Source: Streptosporangium carneum
Lineage (GTDB): Bacteria; Actinomycetota; Actinomycetes; Streptosporangiales; Streptosporangiaceae
NCBI RefSeq assembly: GCF_027922005.1
Contig: NZ_BSEV01000025.1
Coordinates: forward strand, 52,355 to 116,354
Direction of reading: 5' to 3'
Length of the DNA stretch: 64,000 nucleotides
The notes beneath the pieces were generated by a model. The model was not told where the DNA came from and did not search any database. It saw only the letters and a program-made list of their open reading frames with translations. Every line of letters starts with the position of its first letter. Position 1 is the first letter of the stretch. Below are positions 16,614 to 25,474 of this stretch, piece after piece. A program made the position numbers and the translations under genes.

Positions 16614-18002
16614 GTGGTGCGGTGGGGAGCAAGGCTCCGTAGGGCCGTCGCGGCGTCAGTCCTGGGACTGGCGGTCGGTTCCCTGGTCGTTCTGTCCGGC
16701 TCCCAGAGTGCCGCTGACACGGACACCTATATCTCTGATTTCTTCTGCAACGTGGATATTAATCCAGCCAGCAAAATGAGCCCGGCGGGAGCCAAGCTGC
16801 TGGTCAGAGCGGCTATCCCGACGAAGGTCTACGTCGGCCAACCGCTTGAGATCAAGTGGACTCTGGGGGATTCCCCTTTCAAGGCGCCCGGTGACTTTCC
16901 TCAGAAGGCGCGGGTGATCGCCAGGGGCAGTGCTGGGATCTCTGACTACTGGAGCGGCGTCGGAACCCTCGACTCGATGGGTGAGACCGTGCTCGCCAAT
17001 GCGTTGCAGAAAGAGGGGCCGCTGCCGTTGCCCACGCTGACGCCGGGCTCCTATATCGTGGGCAAGGAGGGCGAGATCAAGGTCACGCCCAGAGATCTCA
17101 CCGTGCAGTTCCTCCCGCCTGATTCATTTCCTGTCGTCAACGACAGCGTAGGCGAGGGCAAGAACCCCGAGATCATCTATGGCCCTAATCCCGCAGATTG
17201 GACCCGAAGGGCCGATCCTCAGATCGACGACTTTCAGAAGGACGTTCAGGCGGCCAAGACCCTCGATGCGACCGTGAAATACACGTTCACGGGCACCGGC
17301 GCACAGTTCATCACCGAACGCGATGATGACATGGGCAAAGTCGAGGTCGTTCTTCAGGAAGAGGGCAAGCAGAAGCCTTCTCCGGCGGTGACGGTTGACG
17401 CCTCCAAAGAGGAGGACGGGACGACCGATGTTCCAGCAAATGTGAAGCGGACTCAGCAGGTTCTCTGGAATGTCAGCGGTTTGAAATACGGCAGCCACAC
17501 CGTCACTCTCACGAACAAGTCGGCGGACAAATACATGCTCATTGACGCCTTCAAAGTACTCCGAGAGCCCAAGCCTGAGCTTTATACGCACGTCAATGAC
17601 TTCAACGCCATCTGCAAGCCGACCAAGGCCGAGACGGTCACAGTGAAGGTGGAGAAGACGCCGACCGCCACGCCCACCACCCCGGCCCCCACGCCCACCA
17701 GGACCCCGACCGTCACCCCCAGCACGGTCTACACGACCGTCCCCCCGGGTTCCTCCACCTCCACCGCGACCCCCAAGCCCACCCTGACCGTCACCGCGAC
17801 CGTCACCCCCACCCGCGCGACGCCGACCACCCCCCAGGTGGTCGTGACGCCCACGGGTGGCGCGCAGACCGGTGAGGCTCCCGACGAGAAGTCCTCGGGA
17901 ATGGGACTGATCGGCGGTGGGACGGCGATGGTGCTCGGAAGCGTGCTCGGCGGAGTGGCGTTGAAGAGGCGGCGGTCGGCGCACGCGCGAGGCCGGGGAT
18001 AG
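16614..18002 (+). CDS. Secreted surface protein with class F sortase-type C-terminus
   Basis: This 462-residue protein has an N-terminal signal peptide ending near SGSQSAADTD. Two beta-rich ectodomain regions follow at about 40-330, then a stalk rich in Thr and Pro at about 345-410. The C-terminus carries the motif TPTGGAQTGE (GGAQTG at 415-420), a hydrophobic helix and the basic tail KRRRSAHARGRG. This order matches a cell-wall sorting signal, but without LPXTG. The downstream sortase starts 32 bases after the stop. A second protein at 38525 has the same motif and the same neighbour. Ligand or structural role is unknown. Confidence 0.8.
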   Translation: MVRWGARLRRAVAASVLGLAVGSLVVLSGSQSAADTDTYISDFFCNVDINPASKMSPAGAKLLVRAAIPTKVYVGQPLEIKWTLGDSPFKAPGDFPQKARVIARGSAGISDYWSGVGTLDSMGETVLANALQKEGPLPLPTLTPGSYIVGKEGEIKVTPRDLTVQFLPPDSFPVVNDSVGEGKNPEIIYGPNPADWTRRADPQIDDFQKDVQAAKTLDATVKYTFTGTGAQFITERDDDMGKVEVVLQEEGKQKPSPAVTVDASKEEDGTTDVPANVKRTQQVLWNVSGLKYGSHTVTLTNKSADKYMLIDAFKVLREPKPELYTHVNDFNAICKPTKAETVTVKVEKTPTATPTTPAPTPTRTPTVTPSTVYTTVPPGSSTSTATPKPTLTVTATVTPTRATPTTPQVVVTPTGGAQTGEAPDEKSSGMGLIGGGTAMVLGSVLGGVALKRRRSAHARGRG

Positions 18003-18034
18003 ACAGGCTCGGGGAAAGGTAAGGAGGGCGCCGG

Positions 18035-18916
18035 ATGTATCCAGGGCCTTCGCAGGGCGGTCCGGACCCCTACTACGGCGACGGCCGCGCGCCCAGGAGC
18101 AGGGGCGGCAGGCTGCTGCCCGCGGTGCTGGTGGTCGGTGCGCTCGGTGGGGTGGCCGCGGTCATGACAGGGCTGCTCACCTATCTGACGCCGGTGGCGG
18201 ACGACGAGCCGTACGGGCCTCCGGTGCCGCAGGCGGCGAACACCATGATCGTGGAAGACGTCCCGTCGCCCGGACAGCAGACGGCCCCGGCGCAGCAGCC
18301 CCAGGAGCAGCCACAGCAGCAGGACCCGGTGGCGGCGGCGCTGCCGTCGGGGGTGGGGCCCGGCGGGCTGGACGTGCCGTTGACGGCCGCGGCTCCCACC
18401 GCGGCTCCGCCGCTGCCCGTCGTGCAGCCCCCGGAGCCCCTCAAGAGCAAGGGCGTGGTGCGGCCGAACAAGCTGGCCATCCCCAAGATCGGTCTGATGG
18501 CCCCGCTGATGGCGCTCGGCGTCGACGCCAAGAAGGAGATCCAGACGCCGCCGCTGAGCAGGCCGAACCAGGCGGGGTGGTACAAGCACGGCCCTATCCC
18601 GGGCGCGCAGGGCCCCTCGGTCGTCCTCGGACACGTGAACACCCGGCGCGGGGCCGCCGTCTTCAGCCGTCTGAAGGAGATCAGGCGCGGAGACAAGATC
18701 AAGGTCTCCCGCTCCGACGGGACCATCGCGGAGTTCACGGTCGACGGGGTCGAGCAGGTCAGCAAGAAGGCGTTCCCGTCGAAGCGGGTCTACGGCAACA
18801 CCGGTGAGGCCACCCTCCGCCTGATCACCTGTGGCGGCGTCTACAACCGCCAGACCGGCCACTACACCGACAACATCATCGTCTACGCGACCCTGTCCGC
18901 CACCCGTCGCGTCTGA
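18035..18916 (+). CDS. Class F sortase
   Basis: This 293-residue transpeptidase has a short cytoplasmic start, one membrane helix at about 27-50, a Gln/Pro-rich spacer at about 55-145, and a sortase domain at about 145-290. The catalytic residues are His200 (VLGHVNTR), Cys266 (LITCGG) and Arg272 (NRQTGHY). The spacing and the TCGG and TGHYxDN motifs indicate class F, the actinobacterial group. It should attach the neighbouring surface protein to the cell wall or pilus-like polymer outside the membrane. It is a paralogue of the protein at 39450. Confidence 0.92.
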   Translation: MYPGPSQGGPDPYYGDGRAPRSRGGRLLPAVLVVGALGGVAAVMTGLLTYLTPVADDEPYGPPVPQAANTMIVEDVPSPGQQTAPAQQPQEQPQQQDPVAAALPSGVGPGGLDVPLTAAAPTAAPPLPVVQPPEPLKSKGVVRPNKLAIPKIGLMAPLMALGVDAKKEIQTPPLSRPNQAGWYKHGPIPGAQGPSVVLGHVNTRRGAAVFSRLKEIRRGDKIKVSRSDGTIAEFTVDGVEQVSKKAFPSKRVYGNTGEATLRLITCGGVYNRQTGHYTDNIIVYATLSATRRV

Positions 18917-19160
18917 TTGCCGCTCCCGTCCAGGCTTCCCGGGCCCCTCAGGGCGGCCCCGGGACCCTCCCTGAGGGCGGCGTCAGCGCGCGTACGGAGG
19001 GCCGGCCGTTCTCCCGGGTGGCCTTCCGTGCGTTCTCCCGGACCGCGCGGGTCTCGGCGTGGAAAGGTTCGCCGCTGACATCGGTGATGTTCGGGGGATT
19101 CGCGACATCTGTTCAGTAGACGGTGCGAAGCGTGCCGGAACGCTGAACAGGAGACGGGGT

Positions 19161-19697
19161 TTGAACGATGAGGCCAGCTTCACCCGTATGTTCCAGGAGC
19201 ACTACGAGTCGGTTCTGCGATACGCGTGGCGGCGGGTGGGGTCCGCGGACGCCCCGGACATAGCCGCGGAGACATTCAAGATCGCTTGGGAGAAGTACGA
19301 CGGGTTTCCCCGTGATCAGCCGCTGCCCTGGCTGTACGTCACCGCCCGCAACCTCACCCTGAACCTGATCAGAAAAGACAGGCGAAGGGAACGGCTCGCC
19401 GACTGGCCGGGCGAGGATCTGTCGCGCCATGCCGTCGAACAGGACCATGCCTACGCCGTCACCGCCCGTCAGGCGGCGCTGGCGGCGCTGGACGGCCTGA
19501 GCGACGACGACCGGGAGTTGGTGCTCCTGGTCTCCTGGGAGGGGCTCGACCTGCGCCAGGCCGCCGTGGTCGTGGGCTGTTCCCGACCGGTGGCCTCGAT
19601 GCGTCTGCACCGCGCGCGCAAACGTCTGCGACGCCTGCTCGCGGATGAGCCGCAATCCGTCGGTCGCCATCCTTCCTATGGGGAGAACGCCGTATGA
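19161..19697 (+). CDS. RNA polymerase ECF sigma factor
   Basis: This 178-residue protein has sigma region 2 at about 8-75 (FTRMFQEHYESVLRYAWRR and DIAAETF). Region 4 lies at about 110-165 (ALAALDGLSDDDRELVLL and AVVVGCSRPVASMRLHRAR). Length fits an ECF sigma factor. The TTG at 19161 follows AGGAGA and gives a normal N-terminus. Its stop overlaps the ATG of the next gene (ATGA), so the partner membrane protein is translationally coupled and probably acts as its anti-sigma factor. No clear autoregulatory promoter was found in the preceding 244 bases. Confidence 0.92.
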   Translation: MNDEASFTRMFQEHYESVLRYAWRRVGSADAPDIAAETFKIAWEKYDGFPRDQPLPWLYVTARNLTLNLIRKDRRRERLADWPGEDLSRHAVEQDHAYAVTARQAALAALDGLSDDDRELVLLVSWEGLDLRQAAVVVGCSRPVASMRLHRARKRLRRLLADEPQSVGRHPSYGENAV

Positions 19698-20644
19698 ACA
19701 ACGACATCAAGCAGCTCAGGAGCATGCTCGAAGCGCACGACCCGGCAGGGCGGGTGCGCGCGGACCCGTTGGCGTCGTCCGCCACCCTGCGAGAGATCGT
19801 CGGCGGCGCGGAACGGACGCCCGGGAGGGTCACCCGGCGGTGGTTCCGGCGGCGATGGCTTCTCCTTCTTCCCGCCGCCGTGGTGCTGGCGGGGGCCGTG
19901 ATCGCCCTGACGGCGGTGCTGCGGCCCGGTGACGTCGGCCCGGTGCACGTGGGACCGGGCAAGGCGGAGGCGCTGGCGTTCACCGCGAACGGCGACACCG
20001 TCGACGTCCGGATCGTCGACCCCGACGCCGACCCCCGGCGCTACCGCGAGGAGTTCGCCGCCCACGGCATGGACGTCGACCTGAGGATGCAGTCCGCGTC
20101 GCCGAGCCTGGTCGGCAAGATGATCTCCGTGTCCTCTCCCGGGAGGATGACGGTCTACAACCCGGACGGCAGCTTCGACATCCAGGACAAGAACGGCAGC
20201 AGCAGGATCGAGGGGGTCGGCGGCAGCCCTGACTGCGGCGTCATATGGTGCAAGACCGGAGTGCGGATCCCCGTCGCTCTGCGCGGTCCCGTCGTGATCA
20301 CCTTCGGCAGGGCCGCCCGGCCCGGTGAGCCGTACGAGCTCGCGGGTGATCCGACCGCCAGGGGAGAGAGCCTGGAGGGGCTCCCTCTGCGGAACCGGAC
20401 GGTCGCCGAGGTCAGGCTCATGCTGCGACAGCGACAGGTCACGGTCAAGCGGTACTACCACGACGCCCCGGAGAACCCTCCAGAGGCCGGACGCGGCTGG
20501 CAGCCGACCGAGCACGTCCTCCGCCCTGAGGAGGTTCCCGGAACCTGGTACGTGCACGAGGCGTGGGGCAGCCGCGACAGGGGCGCGGTGGGACTCCTCG
20601 TCGCCCCTTGGCCCACGTCGGTCATACCGCCAGGAGGCTCCTGA
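19694..20644 (+). CDS. Single-pass membrane protein, probable anti-sigma factor
   Basis: The 316-residue product begins with a short cytoplasmic domain of about 55 residues, followed by basic residues and one membrane helix at about 57-76 (WLLLLPAAVVLAGAVIALTAV). An extracytoplasmic domain of about 240 residues follows, with two cysteines in DCGVIWCKTG. It overlaps the sigma gene by four bases, the usual layout for a sigma/anti-sigma pair. No HxxxCxxC zinc motif is present. The large outer domain could sense an envelope signal. Confidence 0.75.
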   Translation: MNNDIKQLRSMLEAHDPAGRVRADPLASSATLREIVGGAERTPGRVTRRWFRRRWLLLLPAAVVLAGAVIALTAVLRPGDVGPVHVGPGKAEALAFTANGDTVDVRIVDPDADPRRYREEFAAHGMDVDLRMQSASPSLVGKMISVSSPGRMTVYNPDGSFDIQDKNGSSRIEGVGGSPDCGVIWCKTGVRIPVALRGPVVITFGRAARPGEPYELAGDPTARGESLEGLPLRNRTVAEVRLMLRQRQVTVKRYYHDAPENPPEAGRGWQPTEHVLRPEEVPGTWYVHEAWGSRDRGAVGLLVAPWPTSVIPPGGS

Positions 20645-20740
20645 GGCTCGCCCGCGGTTTTCATCAGTGGTCGACCGGGGCGAAGTTCTGCCACGAGGAT
20701 GAGAGTCGCGGCCGGAGAGGGGCACGTCCGAGCCTGTCCC

Positions 20741-20810
20741 GACGAACCCAACAGACCAGACGAACCCAACAGACCAGACGAACCGAACAGACAACGAACT
20801 GGACGAACCC
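20741..20810. repeat. 18-base tandem repeat upstream of the dehydratase
   Basis: GACGAACCCAACAGACCA is repeated exactly twice, followed by two degenerate copies. The array ends just before the GGAG ribosome site of the next gene, so it lies in its leader. Confidence 0.8.
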
Positions 20811-20824
20811 AAAGGAGCCGGTCA

Positions 20825-21787
20825 ATGCCCCAGTCGCCGACCTACGACGACGTCCGTGACGCCGCCGCCCGCATCGCGCCCCAGGCCCACCGCACCCCGG
20901 TGCTGCGTTCGCGTCTGGTCAACGAGAGCGTCGGCGCCGACGTGGTGTTCAAGTGTGAGAACTTCCAGCGGGTGGGCGCGTTCAAGTTCCGGGGCGCGTT
21001 CAACGCCCTGTCGAGGTTCACTCCCGAGCAGCGACGCGCGGGTGTGGTGACCTACTCCTCAGGCAACCACGCGCAGGCGATCGCCCTGGCCGCCCGGCTG
21101 CTGGACATCCCCGCCGCGATCGTCATGCCCCATGACGCGCCCGCCGCGAAGGTGGCCGCGACCAGGGGGTACGGCGGGCAGATCGTCGCCTACGACCGCT
21201 ACACCGAGGACCGTGAGGAGATCGGCCGCGCGCTGGCCGCCGAACGCGGCCTCACGCTGATCCCGCCCTACGACCATCCCGACGTCATCGCCGGTCAGGG
21301 CACCGCCGCCATGGAGTTGTTCGAGGAGGCCGGTGATCTCGACGCGCTCTTCGTGCCCCTGGGCGGCGGCGGGCTGCTGTCCGGAACCGCGCTGGCGACG
21401 CGGGCGCTGTCGCCGGCCTGCAGGCTGTACGGCGTCGAGCCGGAGGCCGGTGACGACGGCCGGAGGTCCCTGCGCGCGGGCGCCGTCGTCCACATCGACA
21501 CCCCGGAGACCATCGCCGACGGCGCGCAGACCCAGCATCTCGGAGCCCACACGTTCGAGATCATCCGCCGCGACGTCGACGACGTTCTCACCGCTGCCGA
21601 CGCCGAACTGGTGGAGTGCATGCGGATCTTCGGGTCGATCATGAAGATCGTCGTCGAGCCCACCGGGTGCCTCGGCTTCGCCGCCGTCCGCAACCTCGCC
21701 GCCGACCTGGCCGGGCAGCGGGTCGGTGTGATCGTCAGCGGCGGCAACGTCGACCTCGACCGCTTCGCGTCCCTGCTGGTCTCCTGA
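20825..21787 (+). CDS. PLP-dependent threonine/serine dehydratase-like enzyme
   Basis: This 320-residue fold-type II PLP enzyme has Lys54 in FKFRGA for the Schiff base, the serine/asparagine loop SSGNHAQ, and the phosphate-binding loop GGGGLLSG. It lacks the C-terminal ACT regulatory domain of biosynthetic IlvA. That places it with catabolic threonine/serine dehydratases, serine racemases or threo-3-hydroxyaspartate ammonia-lyases. The ATG at 20825 follows GGAG with normal spacing. Neighbouring genes give no pathway clue. Confidence 0.87.
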   Translation: MPQSPTYDDVRDAAARIAPQAHRTPVLRSRLVNESVGADVVFKCENFQRVGAFKFRGAFNALSRFTPEQRRAGVVTYSSGNHAQAIALAARLLDIPAAIVMPHDAPAAKVAATRGYGGQIVAYDRYTEDREEIGRALAAERGLTLIPPYDHPDVIAGQGTAAMELFEEAGDLDALFVPLGGGGLLSGTALATRALSPACRLYGVEPEAGDDGRRSLRAGAVVHIDTPETIADGAQTQHLGAHTFEIIRRDVDDVLTAADAELVECMRIFGSIMKIVVEPTGCLGFAAVRNLAADLAGQRVGVIVSGGNVDLDRFASLLVS

Positions 21788-22206
21788 CCGCGCGGGCTTT
21801 TCGAGCATGCTGGTCTCCTGACCGCGCGGGCTTCCCGAGCACGTTGATCTCCTGACCACGTCGGCCTTCTGAACGTGCCGCGCGGCGTCGGCCTTCCGGC
21901 GCGCCCGAGGCTCTCCCCGCCGCGCGGCCCGCTCCTCCGGGAACGTCGGCCGCCAGGTCACCCGCCCGGGGGAGGCAAGATCCCCCGGGCGACGGGCGCG
22001 GCCGGGCAGGGCGCGGAACTACCGTTGCCTGCCGTGGGAACGACGGCCCGCAGGGCGTTGATCTTCAAGATCTCTCGCGGAGAACACGGCCGGAGTTCAT
22101 GGCATACGCCGCCCCGCCGCGACGCCCCCGGTCGTCCGAGGGTTCCGGCCCGCGCCCATGGGGAGTCCGGCCGGGCAGCACATAGATCAACACGGAAGTG
22201 AACGTC
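21779..22206. repeat. Gap with repeats copied from the end of the dehydratase gene
   Basis: A unit of about 34 bases, CTCCTGACCGCGCGGGCTTT plus TCGAGCA, occurs three times between about 21780 and 21870. The first copy includes the last codon and stop of the dehydratase gene, so the array grew from its 3' end. From about 21870 to the small membrane protein gene I see no gene. Confidence 0.65.
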
Positions 22207-22575
22207 ATGAAATGGATGTCGCGGGTCGGAGTCATTCTGCTGGGAGCGGCTCTGATCGTCGGAGCACTGAGCGCCTTCGTGGCCTTCAGGGCGAGTACGA
22301 CGAAGGAACGCATCGACGGCCAGCTCCAGCGGGCGGCGGCGGCGCTGCGCGAGGCGGAGACGGTCAAGGAGAGCGACCCCGCACAGCACGAGCAGCTGAA
22401 GCAGGACGCCGAGCGGTACACCGGCTTCGCCGAGACGGACCAGCAGGAGTACTCCTCCCAGCAGCAGGGCGGGTGGTACCTGGCGGGAGGGGCGCTGGCC
22501 GCCCTCGCCGGAGGCGTCACCCTGATCGCCATGGGCCGTTCGGGGACCGCGGCCCAGCGGTCCCGTCACATGTAG
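22207..22575 (+). CDS. Small membrane protein with central coiled coil
   Basis: The 122-residue product has an N-terminal helix (VGVILLGAALIVGALSAFVAF). A charged, alanine- and glutamine-rich middle of about 60 residues follows, likely helical or coiled coil, then a second membrane helix (GGWYLAGGALAALAGGVTLIAM) with a basic tail. The ATG at 22207 follows GGAAGTG. A GTG at 22198 would leave no room for a ribosome site. I do not recognise the family. The layout suggests a hairpin with the charged middle on one face of the membrane. Confidence 0.7.
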   Translation: MKWMSRVGVILLGAALIVGALSAFVAFRASTTKERIDGQLQRAAAALREAETVKESDPAQHEQLKQDAERYTGFAETDQQEYSSQQQGGWYLAGGALAALAGGVTLIAMGRSGTAAQRSRHM

Positions 22576-22598
22576 CGGCGGAGGGGGCAGGCAGCCCG

Positions 22599-23381
22599 TC
22601 AGGCGAGCAGGTGCTCCAGCCGGGCGGCCACCTCTCGGTAGCGGGCGACCGGGACCAGGTGCACGCCGTCGAAGGCCCCGGAGTCGCGGATCCGGAGGAT
22701 CTGCTCGCAGGTGGCCTCGACCCCGGCGAGCCGGTCGGCGGCGACCTTCTCCACCAGCTCGCCCGGGATGTCGATGTCGGGGATCGCGGCCGCGAGACGC
22801 CGGGCGTGCGTCTCGCTGGCGAGGACCATCACGCCCGCGTACACGGGGACGTCGACCGGGTTGGCCTCACGCCACTCGAGCAGGGCCTCCAGCGAGAAAC
22901 TGACCTGGACGAAGACGAAGTCGGCCGCGCGCTTCCACGCGGGCAGCGGGCGCAGGGCCGCGGCCGTGCCGACGCGGAAGGGCCGCACCCCCGAGAAGGC
23001 GGCGTCCTGCGGCAGGGCGCGGACCTCCTCGATCATCGTCCGCACGTTCAGCTCCCCGGTACGGCTGCCGGCGCCCGGCTTGTCCCCGTAGACGAACAGG
23101 AACTGCTCGACGCCGTACGCCGCCGCGGTGAGCAGGTCGCGGCGGAACCCCAGCAGGTTGCGGTCACGTGAGTTGAGACACGCGATGCTGCGCCCGCCCA
23201 TCGCCTCGACCTCGTGCGCGACCGCCACGCTGGAGACCGTGGCACGGCCGATGTGGTTGTCGGGCACGAGGAAGGTCTCGGACACCTTGCTCAGGGTTCC
23301 GATCTGGTGCCGGACGTGCTTCAGGTCAGGCCGGGTCGGCGGCTCGATCTCACAGATCACTTGGAACGGGCGATTGGTCAT
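22599..23381 (-). CDS. Methylenetetrahydrofolate reductase-like protein
   Basis: This 260-residue protein resembles the MetF barrel. It has ICEIEPPTRPDL near the N-terminus, where MetF carries its catalytic glutamate. The helix with SVAVAHEVEAMGG and the stretch ending FLFVYGDKPG fit the flavin-binding part. It is shorter than typical MetF (about 290-300 residues). It is best called MetF-like: it could reduce methylene-tetrahydrofolate or serve another one-carbon reaction. No methionine genes are adjacent. Confidence 0.75.
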   Translation of the reverse strand: MTNRPFQVICEIEPPTRPDLKHVRHQIGTLSKVSETFLVPDNHIGRATVSSVAVAHEVEAMGGRSIACLNSRDRNLLGFRRDLLTAAAYGVEQFLFVYGDKPGAGSRTGELNVRTMIEEVRALPQDAAFSGVRPFRVGTAAALRPLPAWKRAADFVFVQVSFSLEALLEWREANPVDVPVYAGVMVLASETHARRLAAAIPDIDIPGELVEKVAADRLAGVEATCEQILRIRDSGAFDGVHLVPVARYREVAARLEHLLA

Positions 23382-23435
23382 GGGGCAAATCTAGAAAATC
23401 TTGACGTTCGCCGTCATGCGTATTGCCGATCATCA

Positions 23436-24617
23436 TCAGGGAGACGAAGGCGGAGCGGCACGGAGGCGTGCGGCCAGGACGAGAAGCGGGCCGACGGCCA
23501 GCAGGAGGGCCAGCGCCGCGTAGCCGTGGGTGAGAGAGGCGACGGTGGCGATGCCCGCGACCAGGAGCGGGCCGCCGGCGTCGCCGAGCTCGCGCCCCAG
23601 CTCGGCGGTTCCCATGGTCTGGCCGAGTCGTTCGGCGGGGGTGGAGGCCGCCAGGGCGGCGAAGCCGAGGGGAGTGATCAGGCCGGTTCCCGCACCGATG
23701 AGGGCGGCGCCGCCCAGCACGCCCGCCAGACCCGGCAGCGTCGCGCAGCCGAGCCCGGCGGCGGTGATCAGCAGTCCGGCGGTGATGCCCCCGCGCGCGC
23801 CGAGGCGTCCCTCGTCCAGCGCGCGCCCGGCCCTGGGCTGGACGAGCGCGGCGCATCCGGCGAGCACCGAGACCGCGGCGCCGGTGGCGACGGTGCCCAG
23901 CCCGGCGGCGGCGCCGGAGACGGGCAGGAAGCCCACCCCGACGGACAGGGCCGCGGTCGCCGCGGCCAGCGCCGCGGTCGGCCCCAGGAAGGCCGGGTCG
24001 GCCAGCCGTCTGGCCAGATCCAGCACCGTCTGGCGACGCTTGGGCAGTGGGGGCAGGGAGGGGACGGCGAGCGCGGCCCACGCGGCGACCGCCAGGCCGA
24101 GCACCGCCAGCACCGCGAACAGCAGCCGCAGGCCCCCGGCCCACACCAGCAGCCCGCCCAGCAGCGGACCGAGGGTGTAGCCGATGGACTTGTAGAAGCC
24201 GTAGGAGCCGAAGGCACGGCCATGCCTGGCCGCCGGATTGAGCCGGGCGACCAGGGCGGAGGCCGAGGGGGAGAAGGCGGAGGCCGCCGCGCCCTGGCCG
24301 AGGCGGGCCGCCCACAGCCACGCGGGGCTGTCGGCGATCACGTACGCGGCGGAGGCCGCGGCGAAGGCGAGCAGTCCGCCCAGCAGCACCGGACGGGCGC
24401 CGACGCGGTCTGCGAGCGTGCCGAACAGCGGCTTGAGCAGCACTTCAGCCCCGTCGTACAGAGCGAGCAGGCCGCCCAGCACCAGCAGCGAGGTGACCGC
24501 GTCGTCGCTGAAGCCGCCCAGATTGGCGGCGATGCCGTGCGCGCCGAAGGCGGTGGTGAACCCGGCGGCGTACAGCGGCCACATCTGCCGTCTCAACGTG
24601 GTCTCCGGGGCGGTCAC
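23436..24617 (-). CDS. MFS transporter coupled to a ChrB-domain protein
   Basis: The 393-residue membrane protein has about twelve helices and an MFS loop (GTLADRVGARPVLLGG) in the first half. I chose the GTG at 24617. It overlaps the upstream gene's stop by four bases (GTGA), showing translational coupling. The longer frame would intrude into the ChrB-domain gene. Pairing with a ChrB-type protein suggests resistance to an oxyanion or a toxic compound, with this protein as the pump. The classical chromate pump ChrA is a different family, so the substrate is uncertain. Confidence 0.85.
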   Translation of the reverse strand: MTAPETTLRRQMWPLYAAGFTTAFGAHGIAANLGGFSDDAVTSLLVLGGLLALYDGAEVLLKPLFGTLADRVGARPVLLGGLLAFAAASAAYVIADSPAWLWAARLGQGAAASAFSPSASALVARLNPAARHGRAFGSYGFYKSIGYTLGPLLGGLLVWAGGLRLLFAVLAVLGLAVAAWAALAVPSLPPLPKRRQTVLDLARRLADPAFLGPTAALAAATAALSVGVGFLPVSGAAAGLGTVATGAAVSVLAGCAALVQPRAGRALDEGRLGARGGITAGLLITAAGLGCATLPGLAGVLGGAALIGAGTGLITPLGFAALAASTPAERLGQTMGTAELGRELGDAGGPLLVAGIATVASLTHGYAALALLLAVGPLLVLAARLRAAPPSSP

Positions 24618-25180
24618 CAGCTCTGCCCCGACGTCTCGTGCAGGGCCTGGAAGACCCGCTCTGCGTAGTCCTCGCACGCGGCGGCGCACTGCCTGAGCCG
24701 TTCACCGGCCTGGGCGGCCTCCGGCGCGCCGAACACGTCGCGGACCGTCAGGTCACGGTGCCAGCGCCGTAGCCGCTCCAGGCTCTGCTCCTCCTCCTCG
24801 AGCTCGGCCAGCGTGAACTTGGCGTTGCGGATCTCCTTGGCCAGCTCCTGCTCGAACTTGCCGCAGTCGGCGAGGAACTCCGTCCAGTCCGCGGACCGTG
24901 CGGCGGTGAACAGCTCCTGGAAGCGGGCGGCGTCGTCGGGGCCGCGCCCCGCCGCCCGCAGCGTCACGGCCTGGCCCTTGGCCTGCTCGGTCAGGCTCAC
25001 CGCGCGGTCCAGGCCGTCGGCGAAGACCGGCACGTCGGGGACCGCCCAGGTGCCCTGGCCGAGCGAGAGCGCGCCGATCTTGCGCAGCTCCCGCCAGACC
25101 GCCACCCGGTGCCGCGACGGCTCGGCGGGGAGTTTGACCACGAGAACGAGCCACTGGCTCACCGGCTCCATGTTCGTCAC
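24614..25180 (-). CDS. ChrB N-terminal domain protein
   Basis: The 188-residue protein matches the ChrB N-terminal domain. It has SQWLVLVVKLPAEPSRHRVA, then REL(R)KIGALSLGQGTWAVPD, and a long helical region rich in Glu and Leu (about 120-150). ChrB proteins accompany chromate-resistance pumps and can act as chromate-sensing regulators. A 26-base palindrome begins five bases upstream of the GTG start, so the protein may control its own operon. An in-frame ATG lies three codons in. The downstream MFS gene overlaps its stop. Confidence 0.8.
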   Translation of the reverse strand: MTNMEPVSQWLVLVVKLPAEPSRHRVAVWRELRKIGALSLGQGTWAVPDVPVFADGLDRAVSLTEQAKGQAVTLRAAGRGPDDAARFQELFTAARSADWTEFLADCGKFEQELAKEIRNAKFTLAELEEEEQSLERLRRWHRDLTVRDVFGAPEAAQAGERLRQCAAACEDYAERVFQALHETSGQSW

Positions 25181-25184
25181 AGTT

Positions 25185-25210
25185 GAAAATGTAGCAGCTG
25201 TTACATTTTC
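25185..25210. promoter_or_regulatory. 26-base near-perfect palindrome at the ChrB operon start
   Basis: Arms GAAAATGTA and TACATTTTC are perfect 9-base complements around the near-symmetric centre GCAGCTGT. The site sits 5 bases before the start codon of the minus-strand operon and is strikingly AT-rich for this genome. It is a strong candidate operator overlapping the promoter or a leaderless transcription start. Confidence 0.75.
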
Positions 25211-25252
25211 GACGTCATCCTCTTCCTGTCGCTCCCGCTGGGAGATGGGGCC

Positions 25253-25412
25253 TGATCGGTCCGGGCGCGCCCCGTCCGAGGTCGACCGGTCCGGGCGTGA
25301 CCGTTTCGAGGGAGACCTGTCCAGGTATGAACGCTCCGAGGTCGACCGGTCTGGGCGTGACCGCTCCGAGGGAAACCGGTTCAGGCGTGACCGTTCCGGG
25401 CCTGACCAAGGA
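25253..25412. repeat. Degenerate ~60-base tandem repeat upstream of the esterase
   Basis: TCCGAGGTCGACCGGTCYGG and GCGTGACCG recur at about 60-base intervals, with internal half-units of about 30 bases. The array lies between the ChrB operon and the secreted esterase gene. Confidence 0.7.
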
Positions 25413-25474
25413 CCGGGGTCACCCCTTACTTTCGTCAGTGTCAGGAGCCAGGCGGTGGTTCATACCGTTTTGCC

